64,000 bases of DNA, from contig CBFFRQ010000088.1 in NCBI GenBank assembly GCA_965644315.1, forward strand, positions 62,001-126,000, written 5' to 3'. Each line of letters opens with the position of its first letter. Positions within the stretch are counted from its first letter, which is position 1. Below, in pieces: positions 1 through 11,144 of the stretch. The DNA is from Caecitellus pseudoparvulus (Eukaryota > Bigyra: Bicosoecida). Made by a program: the position numbers and the translations under genes. The notes below the pieces were generated by a model that searched no databases, was not told where the DNA came from, and saw nothing but the letters and a program-made list of their open reading frames with translations.

Positions 1-2
1 CG

Positions 3-3000
3 CTTGCTGCAAGCGCGCGCGACCACGTGGAGCTGTCTGTAGGCTGCCCCTCCTCACCCCTGCTGGATGGCCGCGCCCCCCCCGCCATGGGACGCAGCAC
101 CGCCAAGTCCCTGGCCCTTGGCCTCCTCTCCTGCTGCGCGGCGCCGCACGCGCCTCAGTGCAGGGCCGAGGCGGAGCAGCTGCTGCCCTGCATCATGCAG
201 CACTTCCCGGGCCTCGCAGGGGGACTTGCCCAGGCGGCGTGTGACCTGCTCGTGGACGAGGCTTGTGCAGGGGTCGTCTGCGCGGTGTTCAGTGCTGCGC
301 TGCGAGCGGCTCCCGCTGCCTTTGCGGCAGGCGCTGCGGCAGCTGTTGTGGCCCAGGCAGCAGATGCACCTTGTCAACCCCACGTCCCTGCAACTGACTC
401 AGGCGTGGCGCTGGCGGTGGCGTACTTGTGCAGCGCTGCGTTGTCCTGGGGTGGCGCCTTGCCCATGGAGGGCTCCTCTGCCTTGGCAGGTGTGTGGGAC
501 GCAGCCGAGCAGGGTGAGGCGTGGCGCGCCATGCTGGGAGAGGGCCCTGCTGGAGAGCCATGGTCTTGGTTGCGCGAGGCACTGTCAGGAGCCACTGCCC
601 AGTCGATGCAGGCCTTCCGCAAGCGCAGTCCACCTGAAGCTGCCGGGCTTACCGCTTGCTGCGTCGTGGCAGCCCTGTTGAAGGAAGCAGTGCCGGCTGG
701 AACAGCGACTGCCCTGGAAGCCTTCATGCAGATGTTCTGCGTTCGTGCGGCAGGCATGGCGCGAGACCTCCTGCACAGCTTTTGCTCCGCTGGCCTGCCC
801 GTCAGCGAAGTGTTCAGCAGCTCACAGGCAGTCACGGCCAAGTGTGTCTTGTGTGCCCTGGAGCTCTCACAGCTGCTCTTCGACACCTTCCCTTCCCATA
901 AGCTCAGGAGACTTGTGAACGGGTGCGTAGCAGTCGCCATTTTGCTGCTGGGGGGTAGCTGCCGTGCTTCTGCAGAGGGCTCACCAGGGCTTTCCTGCGA
1001 GGCTTGGCGCCCACGCTTGCCACACCCTGGTGAGCACGTCCCGCATCAGCAAAGGCCTGCTGCTCAATGTTCCTCCATCCAGCTGGGTGCGTTGAACTGC
1101 ATGTCCCCACCAGAGTGTGGCGCACGCCTTGCGCTGGAGGTCTTGTCGCGGCACTTGCCCAGTATCCTCACCGACACTGTCAAGGTGCACGCGCACGGCC
1201 TGACGTTCTTGCGCATGGGGCTCATTGACGCTGCCCGGGCAGTGGGATCTCCCGGAGACTCTCTGGCAGGTGTCCCACAGTCACTGGATCCCGCTGCCCT
1301 GCCCCCCTTCAGAGACATGCTCTCCATGATCCTGGTGTACGCTGCTCACGGAATCGCGTCGCACGAGGGCGCGTCGACACCTTGGCGGGTCGGGACCCTG
1401 CACGAAGCTCTTGGTCGGCTTTGTGGGCGGCTGTTTGAAGGCCTGCTCGACGTGTACCTGGTGGAAGACGGCCCCAAGTCGCTGGAGGCGACCATGCTGT
1501 CCCTGCTCTCCTCGAAGGAAGAGGCGCTGGTGGACTTGGCAGGGCGCATCGCTGAGCTATGTGAAGCTGGCGGCTGCATCCTGAACGGCATGCCCACTGG
1601 TGGTGAGCACGTGGAAGGCATCAAGCGCGCAGCAGCTGCTGAAGTCTTCAGCTGGCGCACGGAGGTGGTGCACAGCCATATCAGGAGCTGCACAGGCATA
1701 CTAAAAGATTCCGTCTCCCAGTTCCTCTCAGCCCACGCAGGCTTTGTTGGCAGCCTGTGCCTTGCTTGTCCGCACCTGCTGCAAGGCGACGGAGTGGCGA
1801 GCTTGAGCCAAGCAGCAGCAGAACTAGGGGCCGCTCTCAGGGACTCGGCACTGCAGTACCTGCACTTGAGCTCACTCAACGCGCAGCGCTCGGTGCTCGT
1901 CGCCAGCCCTGTGTCTGCGCACAGAGCTGTCTGTGCAAGTCGTGCTTCCGCACCGCCTGCCATCAGCAAGCCTTCGCGCAAACGCGGACGGTCAAGCGCA
2001 AGTTCCTTGTCCCAGCAAGAGATCCGTCGTGGTGCTGATGCACACGAGCTGTTCGGCGTTGCATGTGCGCCGTTCATTGGGTGCCTCGAAAGCTGCAAGT
2101 GGCGCAGCAGCGACGCTCGACAGCAGCCGCTTGAACAGCTGCTTCGGGGGGCAGCGGCGTTGCAGAAGGAACTGCAAAAGGCGTGTTTCAGGTCACCCCT
2201 GCATTCGACTGGCGAGCACCGACTGACTGACGCGGCAAGCGCCGCGTCTGTCGTGCGTGAGGCGCCAGTGCTGCATGCTCCCTGGCAGCCGAAGCCTCCG
2301 TTGCAGTGTGCTGAGTGGGAAGGGCTGCCTAGGCACCCGCTGTCCCCCATGCACGTCAACTTTCAGCGCAAGGAGGCTGCGCGCCTTTTTCCTGAAGCAG
2401 GGGCGAGTGACCATGACCGCAGCGCAGAGCCCCACCCGCTGGTGAAGGAGCCGATCGCATGCACCTTGGCACGCTGCGCCGCTGACATCCGGGCGGCGGT
2501 AGTCGCGGCATCTCACACTCTTCAGTCAGGAGATGTGGTCGAGCGCCTCCCATCCCCCAAGGACCTGGCTGCTCACGTGAAAACCCTGGAATGTTGCGCC
2601 TCGTCAGCTCTGTGCGAAGGGGTGTCACGGCGCTTGCTCGAGAGTGACCCGGAGCATTCCCTTGCGACGCCGTGGATTGCCGACAACACCCTTGAACAGG
2701 CGGGGTTGGCAGCGCTGACTGTTCTCTCGTGCATCACAACAGCAGGTGTGGCTCCCAGTGTCGCTGCCTATGCAAGTCAAGAGGGCATGCAAGCCATTCA
2801 CAACGCTGCCGTTGCGTTTGCATGGGTGAACACTTGGCGCCACAGCCATCACCTGCAAGCTCTCCTGGACCGACGCCACGAGTGCCACAGCTCAAACTGG
2901 ACCGCTCTTTGCTTCATGCAAGACAAGGAGGGAGCTGAGGACTCTGCAGAAGGTGCCTCTGCCAGCCCGAAACGGCAGCGGGCCTCTGCAGCAGGAAAAG

Positions 3001-6000
3001 CTCTAGCCAAGCGGCCCGCCTCGTGCCAGCCCCGGTTCAGCTGGCTATTGCAAGTCTGCGAAGCAAGCATCCTTGCATATCCTGTGCTGAGGTCGTGGAC
3101 CTTCTGCAAGCAGCTCGCAGCTGTCGGACTTGAGTCGCTGCCAGACGACATCTCGGCCGTGTTTTCCACGCTGTCAGCGATGCTGGGCGGCTTGCTCCGG
3201 GAGCGCACAAGGAAGCAGCAGCTGGGTTCCATCCTGCACCACCATGCACCGTTGCGTGCTCCCGCAGCTTTTGCAAGCCTCAGCTCGTCCGTGCTCGCCG
3301 CCATGTGTTCATGTGCTCGCATGGCGGCCCCTTTCCAGACAGAGGAGGGAGCGCGCTCGTGGGAAACTTGGCGGGCGCAGCAGGTACCATCAGCTGGCGA
3401 TAAGTACAAAGCAGTTCAGCGACTGTCTGAGGCACTGGAGCAGCAAGCCTCAGGCGGCTCGCCGAGGACTGCCACACTGCTGTCCCATGCCGTTGCAGCG
3501 GTCTCACTCCGACTGCAACCTTGCGACGTGGACTCGTTGGCATCATTCTCCGTGGCCCAGGACACATCAAGAAGCGGCTCTCAGGCCACTGTGTCTGGCG
3601 TCGCGTGCGCTGTGGAGCAGCTCACAAGATGCTTGCGCAACTTTCGACTTGATGCGGCCTTGCGGGTGCGCCCTCACCTGGCGCGCATGCTGACGCACGC
3701 AAGAGCAGAAGCACTACCAGACTTCTTGCATCGACATGCTGAGAGTCTTGGGGGCCTCTTTACATCAACCCTCTGCTGCAACGAGTTTGCGTGCCTGGTG
3801 CTGCTGGATGTGGCAGGGGGAGGGCTCCGCGCGGCAGCGGCGGTGGATCGACGCGCCCCCGCTTGCCAAGGCGCCCCATGCCCAATGCCTGCCATTGTCT
3901 CCCCTGCTGAGCTGTTTGCAACCGCCTCCTTCAAGTGGCTTCCCTGCATTTTCACGATGCCATCCGTTTCGGCGGCCCGCGCCTGCCTGCGTGTGTTCAG
4001 CACGTTGATCACGCCTGTCTTGCTCAGCGTCGGCGTGTCCACGGACCACTGCCTGCCGAACGAATGCCAGCGGTACGTGCAAGCATCATCGAATGACGCT
4101 GTCTTGCGCACTCGTCACCGCATCCTCAGCATGCGGCAGGGCATTCAAGCATGCCATGCAATGGCCCGTATTCTGGCCACCCGCACGGGTCGCCCTGAAG
4201 AGCAGGCGAGCATGCTCCTGCTAGGGCAGGCAATGTCCAAAGGTGCCCGTGATGATGTTGGTCCAGACACAGCCCGGCAGGCTCTTCTTAGTGTGTTCGC
4301 TGAGCACTTCCCGCAGCTGTTGGAGCTGCTCGTGTGGCAGCTCGGGGAGGGGAAGGGGTCGCAGCTGTGGCAGGCCTTGCAGGCGCTGTGCATCGCTGGC
4401 TTTCAAGTCATGTCCACGGAGCGGCTGCGTGACGCCTTTCCGTCATACCTTGATGTCGAAGCCATCACAGGGGCTTTCATGGGGGCCCAAGAAAGCCAAG
4501 GCTCCAGCCGCTCGACCGGCTCGCGCAAGCGTCCAAGAGGCCGCCTTGCTGCCATCCCAGGTACGCATGACTTGAGCACTGTCATGGGCGCGTTTTCACG
4601 AAGTCCAGATTCGGAGAGTGTTGGTGGAACCGCTGCGCGTTCGAGCAAGGTTCAGTGCACGTCTCTCAGGCGGCAAGCATCCGCAATGAGCGTCGCCGAA
4701 GTCCGGGAGGCGTCTGCAGGCGCGTCCCTTTTCCTCAAACTCATGCCTTTGTTGTACCTCGCTGACGTGCGTTTCATGTCCATCTTGACTCGAGCTTGGG
4801 TGCAAGTGCTCACGAGTCGAGACTCGCTGCTCCGCAGCAAGCGCCGCGTGCTGCGATCCATGCAGCGCTTGGTGACTTGGATGCCGCCAGGCATCGCAGA
4901 TCAGCAGATGAATGCCCTGCTCTCTGTCTTGAAGATCAGCTACAAACAGCCTGCGCTCAGGGCGCTGACCTGCCATGTCTGGCTCTCTGTCGTGCAGCAG
5001 CTGTCCGCTGCAGCGCTTCGCAGGTACGCCGTGCCGTTGGTCGTCGCCATGCAGGACGCCGCCCTGTCCTCACCTGGTGAGGCGTGGGATGTCCCTATTC
5101 ACCTCATACCCTTTCGAGACATGCCAGGCTTCCTGGCGGACTGCACGCCTCAAGGCGTCGCTGCCCGCAGAGTTGTTCGCTTGCGACAGGCGATGCAGAG
5201 CATTATTCCTGCCTCTTCCCAGCTCCCAGAGGAGGCGCCCGGGCCACCAGAAGTGATAGAAAGCCCGTTCATTGCGTGGGTAATGTCCCTCCCGCGGCCA
5301 CCAGCTTCGCCTCTGGGCGTTCCGGCACACCCGTTCCGCATCCTGGATCACCCCCTGTTCCTGCGCCGGATTGCGGCCGCATGCGAACAAGGCGGGCCGC
5401 CCACCGCTCCTGTGCGTTCAGGTGCTGGCGGCCTGGATGCACACTTCTCACAAAGCCAGTCCACTGCCCTTGCGGCCCATGCTGGACTTGACGAGCACGC
5501 AGGAGGCCTGACAGAGGACAGCCTCCTGAACCACCTTGCGGTAGTGCACCTGGAGGCCCCAGCGCCCCACGCTGCCACGGCTGTGCTCATGTACATCTTA
5601 GCTTGTAGATCTGGAGACATCAAACCCATCATTCCATCGCTGCCAAGTTTGCACGGCGCACCAGCGTCCATGGGCAGCACTGTCCAGCGGCTGAAGTTGG
5701 ACTTGGATGGCACAATCTCGGACTCCAGCTGCTCTGCACTGGGCCTTCCCAGCGAGCAGCTTGTGTCCTCGTCTAAACGAGGCCGTGTCATGATGTCCTC
5801 GGTGCGCCTTCAAGTCGTCCTGAAACAAGCTGCCTCCGAGAACGGGGAGGTCGCCCTGGCTGCGCTGTCCGAGCTGCACCAGCTCTTCCACCGCAAGGAT
5901 GTTCAGTGGCGTCAACTGGTGTTGGGCGACTCAGCCTCGTCCGAGCTGCAAGATCTCTCTTCTTCTGTGTCTCAGCTTGTGCAGATGTCCCGCACAGTCG

Positions 6001-9000
6001 TGGACGACCGTGTACGCGCGGCGATTGGCCTTCGGCTCGGGCAGCTTGGCGCCATCGACCCGAGCCGCCTGGATGTCGCACTGCATGCGGCAACTCCCAC
6101 CGAGTTGTCTGAGGGCGACCTTGCTTCCCATGTCATCAGACAGTACCTGTGCCCTGGCATCTACTCGGCCACTGACACGCGCCAGCTGAACGGGTACTCC
6201 TTCTCGATGCAGGAGCTCCTGCGATTCCTCGCAGCCCTGTGTGGAGTGCTGGAGAGCAGGCTGCCCAGCGCTCGAACTGAAGGGCAAGGCATGAGCGGCG
6301 CAGCCAGCGTTGTAACAGCACGCTCCATGACCACCCAGCGACAGGCTCTGAGCGCACGTGGAGAGCTGCCCGATACCCTGCAGAGTGAGCTGCAGGACAC
6401 GGCCACAGTTTCAGCAGTGAATGCGTACTGGACGTCCTCGTTCACGCGCAATGCGAAGCATGAGCAAGCGACAGCTCTGCTCCACGGCCTACAGGAGGGG
6501 GGGGCAGTGGCGTACGTGCCGAAGTTTGAGACGTCTGCGAAGGGCACTGCGTTTGACTCCTGGTCGTCCGCCTGGTGCTCCTGGTGTATGGATGCAGTTA
6601 TCGCACTGGCATGCCACCTGCACCCCCACAAACTGCAGATCTCCAAGGGGCACATTGAACGAGACTTCCTCGCTAGCCAGAGCAGCGCGCCCTCCCGAAC
6701 TGGTGACGAGGTGACAGTGGACACTGCAGGTACTGTTCCGACACTTTCGCCAGAAACGCCTCGAGTGGTCGTCCGGGCAGCCATGTGGAAGGCTGTGCAG
6801 GTTGCCGCTGGCCACGACCAGCGCCTGCGCTTGTTTCTCCTGCCGTATGTTGTGCGGGATGTGCTGACGTTTGGGGCAGAGCACTTCAAGGCAGCCATCG
6901 TCGCAGAAGTGTTGGCAGTTCTGGAGGCAACTGCAGAAGCAACCGTGCCGACTGCCCTGCACCACAAGGCAACCCAAACCGTGTTCAACCTTCTTGACAC
7001 ATTGAGTGCGTGGAGCAACGATGTCATGGCAGATAGCCACTTCCTGGGTGGCTTCAGGATCCGCTCAGACAATGTCACCCGCGTGCGGCTGCGCAGCTTG
7101 ACACGGGCTGTGCGCCGCGGCCAGGAGTGGGTGCGCTTCTTCGTGCCGACGCTCGGACCCAACCCAACGCACAAGAACAGGACTTCATATGAGCGCAGTG
7201 ATGTGCCAGAGCACGTCATGAGTCGGCTGCATGAGATGGTGCTGCAGGAGATGCAGGCCGAGCACGCGGCAGCTGAGTGGATCACAGACCCCGCCCAGCT
7301 CCCCGTCGCTGTCATCACACAAGCTTGCCTGCAAGTGGGAGCCCATGCTCGGGCAGTGCGGTACTGGGAGCAGTTCCTTCGGACAGCTGCAGGGACCCCC
7401 TTCCAGTCTGCCGTGCAGCTCACAGGGGCTGGGAAAGAGAACCCAGTGGGTGGAGTCATGCATGGGACACTCCCGTACACACGGCCGCAGCTGGCACTGC
7501 TGCAGAAGATCTACTCCAACTTGGAAGACCCTGATGGGTTGGCGGGCGTGTCGAGCCTGCGCTCACACTTGCTGCGATCCATCAGCGATGCTCAGGAGGA
7601 CTCCACCCTACCCATGCAGTCCAGGACTGCTCTCCTGGACGTGAGTGTTGCCCACACAGGGCAAGCTGGCGCTGCTGCGGGAGACCAGGGGGTGTCGCAG
7701 GAAGAAGCCCCTGAAGGGCCTGGTGCAGCCGTACAGCAGAGCTCCCTGTCCCTGGCGCCCACTTTGCTGCAGTTGCAAGAGAACATCATTGACTTTGAGA
7801 GCGCTTTCCGTTGGGATGATGCGCTGATGGCCTATGACCAGGCCCTTGCAATTCTTCCGATTCGTGAAGGCATCCTGCACACATCGTTGTCCACTAAAAG
7901 CAGCCACTCTGTGGGAGTCCTCAGTCTCACACGTGCAAGTTGCCACGTGGGAGCGCTGCACTGCCTCATCCAGCTTGGCCAAGAGCACACGGCCTTTTTG
8001 CGTGCACAGGCAGTACTTCGGCAGTCACCCTCACTGAAAGCTGAGGTGTTCCCTGTCGCAGTTGAGCTCGCGTGGCGCCTGCAGCGGTGGCCTGACTTGC
8101 AGCGGCTGCTGGACTCCAGCTCCGCACCGAGTGGGAGGGAGCCGTATCGTGTCGCCATGGCCAGAGCAATGCTGGGGGTGTGGCAACTGCAGCAACTGTC
8201 GATGCAGCATGACTCTTCAGCGCTGAAGGCGTCCTCAGCACCTTTCAGCTTCGTGCAGGACACCAGCTGGCTCGGTGACTGGTCAGCCCTGCCAGGGCAG
8301 GGTGTCGAGGCGCACCCCAGCTCTGCAGCTGTGATGAGGCCAGGGGAACTACTGCAAGCACAGGTGCGCAGCTCTCTCGTGGTGCCCTTCCGGCCTCAGT
8401 CGCGTGCGGAGGTTTTAGAGGGCATCCACAAGTCCGTCAACAACGCCGTGCTGGATGTCATGGCTTCCCTCTCTGCAGCGGCTGCTGAGTCACACACTCG
8501 AGCATACCCGCATTTGGCACGCCTGCACTGCTTATGGGAGCTGCTGCAAGCGACAATGATTGGTCGGGAGGTCAGTGCGGAGACGTTCCCGTCCACTGTG
8601 CTGTGGCCCCAGCGGCTGCGGTGCACTCTGCCACTGCTCAGCAGCCGGGAGCCCATCCACACCCTGCGGAGGGTCATCTTCAGCATGCATGGACTGACCA
8701 ATGCCGTGGGTGACAGCCTCATTCAGTTGGCGGCAGACGCACGAGCAGCCGGCGGGCACACCACAGCCACTGCGGCTCTCCTTCGCGCAAGCCACATTCC
8801 GTCCTGCAAGACAGCAGCGCAGGTTGAGATGGCAAAGCTGATGTATTCAGAGGGTCAGCATGATCGGGCGTTGGCAATTTTGGAACCTGCAGAGATTGAT
8901 TTGGAGGCTCTTTCGAGCCGTGCTGAAGCATGTGAAGATGACAGTGAGCGAGAGCGGCTGCTCACGCCCATGCTGCTGGCGACACAGTGGCTCGCCAAGG

Positions 9001-11144
9001 GCCACCGCACTGACGAGCACATCTACGCGCGGTACCAAACTGCAACGCAGGCAGTCCGGACGTGGGAAGAGGCCTGGTACGTCATGGGGCGATTCCAAGA
9101 AGACAGGCTGGTGCTGCTCAACACCCAGCTGCACGATCTGCTGCAGACGGCTGCCGCGTCCTCCGATAGGTCACGGGAGCTGCGGGTGCAGGAGGAAAAA
9201 CTCAGCAAGCAAAGAGACGAAGCCATTGTGAAGGCGGTGAAGTTTTACGCCAAGTGCTTGTTCCAGGCCAAGCAACGGCACACCCACGAGTCGTTGCCAA
9301 AAGTCCTCACGATGTACTTTGACTACGGTGCTGCCCTGGCTCGCGCCGAGGAAGGCGCCTCCACTACCAGTGTGGTGGGCGTCACTGCAACAGGGAGTGA
9401 CAAGATCAAACGCCCCTCGTCGTCCACCTTCAGCACCCTGCACCTGATGATGAACAAACTCCGCAGCCAGATGGGCGGATTCCTGTGGATGCTCGTGGTG
9501 CCGCAGCTGGCCAGCCGCATTTGCCACCGCAACAGGGACTGCGCGACATTCCTTGTTGACACGCTGAAGAGCCTCACCAACTCCTACTGGCGGCGCATGG
9601 TGTGGACCATTGTGGGGTTGGCGAGCTCCAAGAAGGTGCGGCTACGGAAAGAGCGGGCGACGCAGGTCATCAAGCAGCTGGCGTCAGAGGACAAGGTTGG
9701 CAGTGCGTTAAAGGTCGGCAAGGCGCTGGCCTCTGCCCTCATCGCAGCTGCTGAGCTGAAGCCTGCGGATGGCGTGTCACGGGTTGAGCTGTCCATCTGC
9801 AACAAGCGCATGCTGGCAAGCGTGGACATCGCCCTGCCAACGCAGGACAACTTGATGCTGCCGCTGTCCGTTGATCCAGGGGGCAGCTTGATGGTTGCTG
9901 AGTCGGCTGTGTTGAGCACGACCTCCAACATTGTGACCATCCAGCACTTCGAGAGCGCTGGGCAGGTCATGTCCAGCAAGGAAAAGCCCAAGCGCATCAC
10001 CTGCGTGGGATCTGACGGGAAGAGGTACTACTTCTTGTGCAAGCAAGAGCGCAGGGGGGACCTGCGCAAGGATGCCCGCATGATGGAGTACTGTGTCACC
10101 TCCAACCGCCTGTGGCGGGCGTCGCCGGACTGCCAGCGACGAGGTGTGAGCATGAGCACGTACGCCGTTACGTGCCTGAACGAAGTCTGCGGGATCATGG
10201 AGTGGTTGGGCAACACGTCTGGTTTCCGTGGCGAGCTGACGAGCATTTACCGCTCTCTTGGTGAGCCTGACCCTGTGTTGACGACGCGCAACGTGCGGCG
10301 TCAGTATGAAGCCCTGCAGTCCAGCAGCGCCAGCATGGACGAAAAGGTCACCAAGTACAGGTCCAGGATCCTGCCTCGCTTCACGCCAGTCTTTCACAAG
10401 TGGTTCCTGCGCAAGTTCAGCGATCCCTCTGCTTGGTTCGAGGCGAGGTTGCAGTTCTCACGCTCAGCTGCCGCGTGGAGCATGGCGGGCCACATCATTG
10501 GCCTGGGCGATCGCCATGGGGAGAACCTGCTGCTCAATACTCGCACAGGTGCCTGCTGCCACGTAGACTTTGACTGCATTTTTGACAAGGGCCTGACCTT
10601 GAGCATACCTGAAATCGTGCCTTTCCGAGCCAGCCCCAACATGCTGGACGGTATGGGCATCACAGGCTACGAGGGAGTGTTCCGGCGAGCGTCAGAGGCC
10701 TGCATGCACACGCTGAGAGAATCACAAGGCATCCTGCTGGCACAGCTGGAGTCCTTCATCCACGACCCCTTGGTTGAGTGGAGTCGAGCTGATGGCTCCC
10801 ACTCCGCGCGGGCAGCAGCTGGCGCAGCGTCGGACGCCATTCCTCTCTCCTTGGTCGGCGGAGAACGTGTGAACTTCAACGGGGTGCGCATGGTTGCACG
10901 CATTGAACAGCGCTTGCAAGGCCACTACAACATTGGCGCTGGCTTTTCAGAAGGTGCTCGGCCGAGGCCAAGCCAGCGCTCACGGCCCGGCTCAGCGCGC
11001 GCGTCAGCCAGCGACTTGAGCAGGGCCCTGGCACCAGATGGCACCCCACTGAACGTCGCAGGCCAGGTGGACCGTCTGCTGAAAGAAGCGACGAGCGATC
11101 AGAACCTGTTGAGCATGTACATTGGCTGGATGCCTTTCCTTTGA
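3..11144 (+). CDS. ATR: ATR-family PIK-related protein kinase (3' part of gene, 5' end outside window)
   Basis: Checkpoint kinase of the ATR/Mec1/Rad3 type, which signals single-stranded DNA and stalled forks in the nucleus. The frame is open from base 3 with no stop upstream, so the true start lies outside the window or at ATG 87. At least 3700 residues are present, more than the roughly 2600 of human ATR. Counting from base 27, residues 1-2300 look like helical HEAT-type repeats. A FAT region follows (around 2550-3100, including WDDALMAYDQALAILP). The kinase domain starts near 3280, with a lysine in FLCKQ near 3339, catalytic loop GLGDRHGEN near 3494 and metal loop HVDFDCIF near 3514. The activation segment has PEIVPFRASPNMLDGMG, and the last 30 residues form a FATC domain ending LLSMYIGWMPFL. 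The metal loop is DFD where ATR usually has DFN. ATR is preferred over ATM, TOR or DNA-PK because the segment after the metal loop and HDPLVEW match ATR. No intron was seen in 11 kb. Confidence 0.93.
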   Translation, partial: LAASARDHVELSVGCPSSPLLDGRAPPAMGRSTAKSLALGLLSCCAAPHAPQCRAEAEQLLPCIMQHFPGLAGGLAQAACDLLVDEACAGVVCAVFSAALRAAPAAFAAGAAAAVVAQAADAPCQPHVPATDSGVALAVAYLCSAALSWGGALPMEGSSALAGVWDAAEQGEAWRAMLGEGPAGEPWSWLREALSGATAQSMQAFRKRSPPEAAGLTACCVVAALLKEAVPAGTATALEAFMQMFCVRAAGMARDLLHSFCSAGLPVSEVFSSSQAVTAKCVLCALELSQLLFDTFPSHKLRRLVNGCVAVAILLLGGSCRASAEGSPGLSCEAWRPRLPHPGEHVPHQQRPAAQCSSIQLGALNCMSPPECGARLALEVLSRHLPSILTDTVKVHAHGLTFLRMGLIDAARAVGSPGDSLAGVPQSLDPAALPPFRDMLSMILVYAAHGIASHEGASTPWRVGTLHEALGRLCGRLFEGLLDVYLVEDGPKSLEATMLSLLSSKEEALVDLAGRIAELCEAGGCILNGMPTGGEHVEGIKRAAAAEVFSWRTEVVHSHIRSCTGILKDSVSQFLSAHAGFVGSLCLACPHLLQGDGVASLSQAAAELGAALRDSALQYLHLSSLNAQRSVLVASPVSAHRAVCASRASAPPAISKPSRKRGRSSASSLSQQEIRRGADAHELFGVACAPFIGCLESCKWRSSDARQQPLEQLLRGAAALQKELQKACFRSPLHSTGEHRLTDAASAASVVREAPVLHAPWQPKPPLQCAEWEGLPRHPLSPMHVNFQRKEAARLFPEAGASDHDRSAEPHPLVKEPIACTLARCAADIRAAVVAASHTLQSGDVVERLPSPKDLAAHVKTLECCASSALCEGVSRRLLESDPEHSLATPWIADNTLEQAGLAALTVLSCITTAGVAPSVAAYASQEGMQAIHNAAVAFAWVNTWRHSHHLQALLDRRHECHSSNWTALCFMQDKEGAEDSAEGASASPKRQRASAAGKALAKRPASCQPRFSWLLQVCEASILAYPVLRSWTFCKQLAAVGLESLPDDISAVFSTLSAMLGGLLRERTRKQQLGSILHHHAPLRAPAAFASLSSSVLAAMCSCARMAAPFQTEEGARSWETWRAQQVPSAGDKYKAVQRLSEALEQQASGGSPRTATLLSHAVAAVSLRLQPCDVDSLASFSVAQDTSRSGSQATVSGVACAVEQLTRCLRNFRLDAALRVRPHLARMLTHARAEALPDFLHRHAESLGGLFTSTLCCNEFACLVLLDVAGGGLRAAAAVDRRAPACQGAPCPMPAIVSPAELFATASFKWLPCIFTMPSVSAARACLRVFSTLITPVLLSVGVSTDHCLPNECQRYVQASSNDAVLRTRHRILSMRQGIQACHAMARILATRTGRPEEQASMLLLGQAMSKGARDDVGPDTARQALLSVFAEHFPQLLELLVWQLGEGKGSQLWQALQALCIAGFQVMSTERLRDAFPSYLDVEAITGAFMGAQESQGSSRSTGSRKRPRGRLAAIPGTHDLSTVMGAFSRSPDSESVGGTAARSSKVQCTSLRRQASAMSVAEVREASAGASLFLKLMPLLYLADVRFMSILTRAWVQVLTSRDSLLRSKRRVLRSMQRLVTWMPPGIADQQMNALLSVLKISYKQPALRALTCHVWLSVVQQLSAAALRRYAVPLVVAMQDAALSSPGEAWDVPIHLIPFRDMPGFLADCTPQGVAARRVVRLRQAMQSIIPASSQLPEEAPGPPEVIESPFIAWVMSLPRPPASPLGVPAHPFRILDHPLFLRRIAAACEQGGPPTAPVRSGAGGLDAHFSQSQSTALAAHAGLDEHAGGLTEDSLLNHLAVVHLEAPAPHAATAVLMYILACRSGDIKPIIPSLPSLHGAPASMGSTVQRLKLDLDGTISDSSCSALGLPSEQLVSSSKRGRVMMSSVRLQVVLKQAASENGEVALAALSELHQLFHRKDVQWRQLVLGDSASSELQDLSSSVSQLVQMSRTVVDDRVRAAIGLRLGQLGAIDPSRLDVALHAATPTELSEGDLASHVIRQYLCPGIYSATDTRQLNGYSFSMQELLRFLAALCGVLESRLPSARTEGQGMSGAASVVTARSMTTQRQALSARGELPDTLQSELQDTATVSAVNAYWTSSFTRNAKHEQATALLHGLQEGGAVAYVPKFETSAKGTAFDSWSSAWCSWCMDAVIALACHLHPHKLQISKGHIERDFLASQSSAPSRTGDEVTVDTAGTVPTLSPETPRVVVRAAMWKAVQVAAGHDQRLRLFLLPYVVRDVLTFGAEHFKAAIVAEVLAVLEATAEATVPTALHHKATQTVFNLLDTLSAWSNDVMADSHFLGGFRIRSDNVTRVRLRSLTRAVRRGQEWVRFFVPTLGPNPTHKNRTSYERSDVPEHVMSRLHEMVLQEMQAEHAAAEWITDPAQLPVAVITQACLQVGAHARAVRYWEQFLRTAAGTPFQSAVQLTGAGKENPVGGVMHGTLPYTRPQLALLQKIYSNLEDPDGLAGVSSLRSHLLRSISDAQEDSTLPMQSRTALLDVSVAHTGQAGAAAGDQGVSQEEAPEGPGAAVQQSSLSLAPTLLQLQENIIDFESAFRWDDALMAYDQALAILPIREGILHTSLSTKSSHSVGVLSLTRASCHVGALHCLIQLGQEHTAFLRAQAVLRQSPSLKAEVFPVAVELAWRLQRWPDLQRLLDSSSAPSGREPYRVAMARAMLGVWQLQQLSMQHDSSALKASSAPFSFVQDTSWLGDWSALPGQGVEAHPSSAAVMRPGELLQAQVRSSLVVPFRPQSRAEVLEGIHKSVNNAVLDVMASLSAAAAESHTRAYPHLARLHCLWELLQATMIGREVSAETFPSTVLWPQRLRCTLPLLSSREPIHTLRRVIFSMHGLTNAVGDSLIQLAADARAAGGHTTATAALLRASHIPSCKTAAQVEMAKLMYSEGQHDRALAILEPAEIDLEALSSRAEACEDDSERERLLTPMLLATQWLAKGHRTDEHIYARYQTATQAVRTWEEAWYVMGRFQEDRLVLLNTQLHDLLQTAAASSDRSRELRVQEEKLSKQRDEAIVKAVKFYAKCLFQAKQRHTHESLPKVLTMYFDYGAALARAEEGASTTSVVGVTATGSDKIKRPSSSTFSTLHLMMNKLRSQMGGFLWMLVVPQLASRICHRNRDCATFLVDTLKSLTNSYWRRMVWTIVGLASSKKVRLRKERATQVIKQLASEDKVGSALKVGKALASALIAAAELKPADGVSRVELSICNKRMLASVDIALPTQDNLMLPLSVDPGGSLMVAESAVLSTTSNIVTIQHFESAGQVMSSKEKPKRITCVGSDGKRYYFLCKQERRGDLRKDARMMEYCVTSNRLWRASPDCQRRGVSMSTYAVTCLNEVCGIMEWLGNTSGFRGELTSIYRSLGEPDPVLTTRNVRRQYEALQSSSASMDEKVTKYRSRILPRFTPVFHKWFLRKFSDPSAWFEARLQFSRSAAAWSMAGHIIGLGDRHGENLLLNTRTGACCHVDFDCIFDKGLTLSIPEIVPFRASPNMLDGMGITGYEGVFRRASEACMHTLRESQGILLAQLESFIHDPLVEWSRADGSHSARAAAGAASDAIPLSLVGGERVNFNGVRMVARIEQRLQGHYNIGAGFSEGARPRPSQRSRPGSARASASDLSRALAPDGTPLNVAGQVDRLLKEATSDQNLLSMYIGWMPFL

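Noticed and set aside
6161-7480. 439-codon minus-strand ORF inside the ATR gene
   Set aside because: Long antisense frames are expected by chance at this GC content; the residue mix is Ser/Arg/Cys-rich with no motif, and the plus strand has clear kinase homology.
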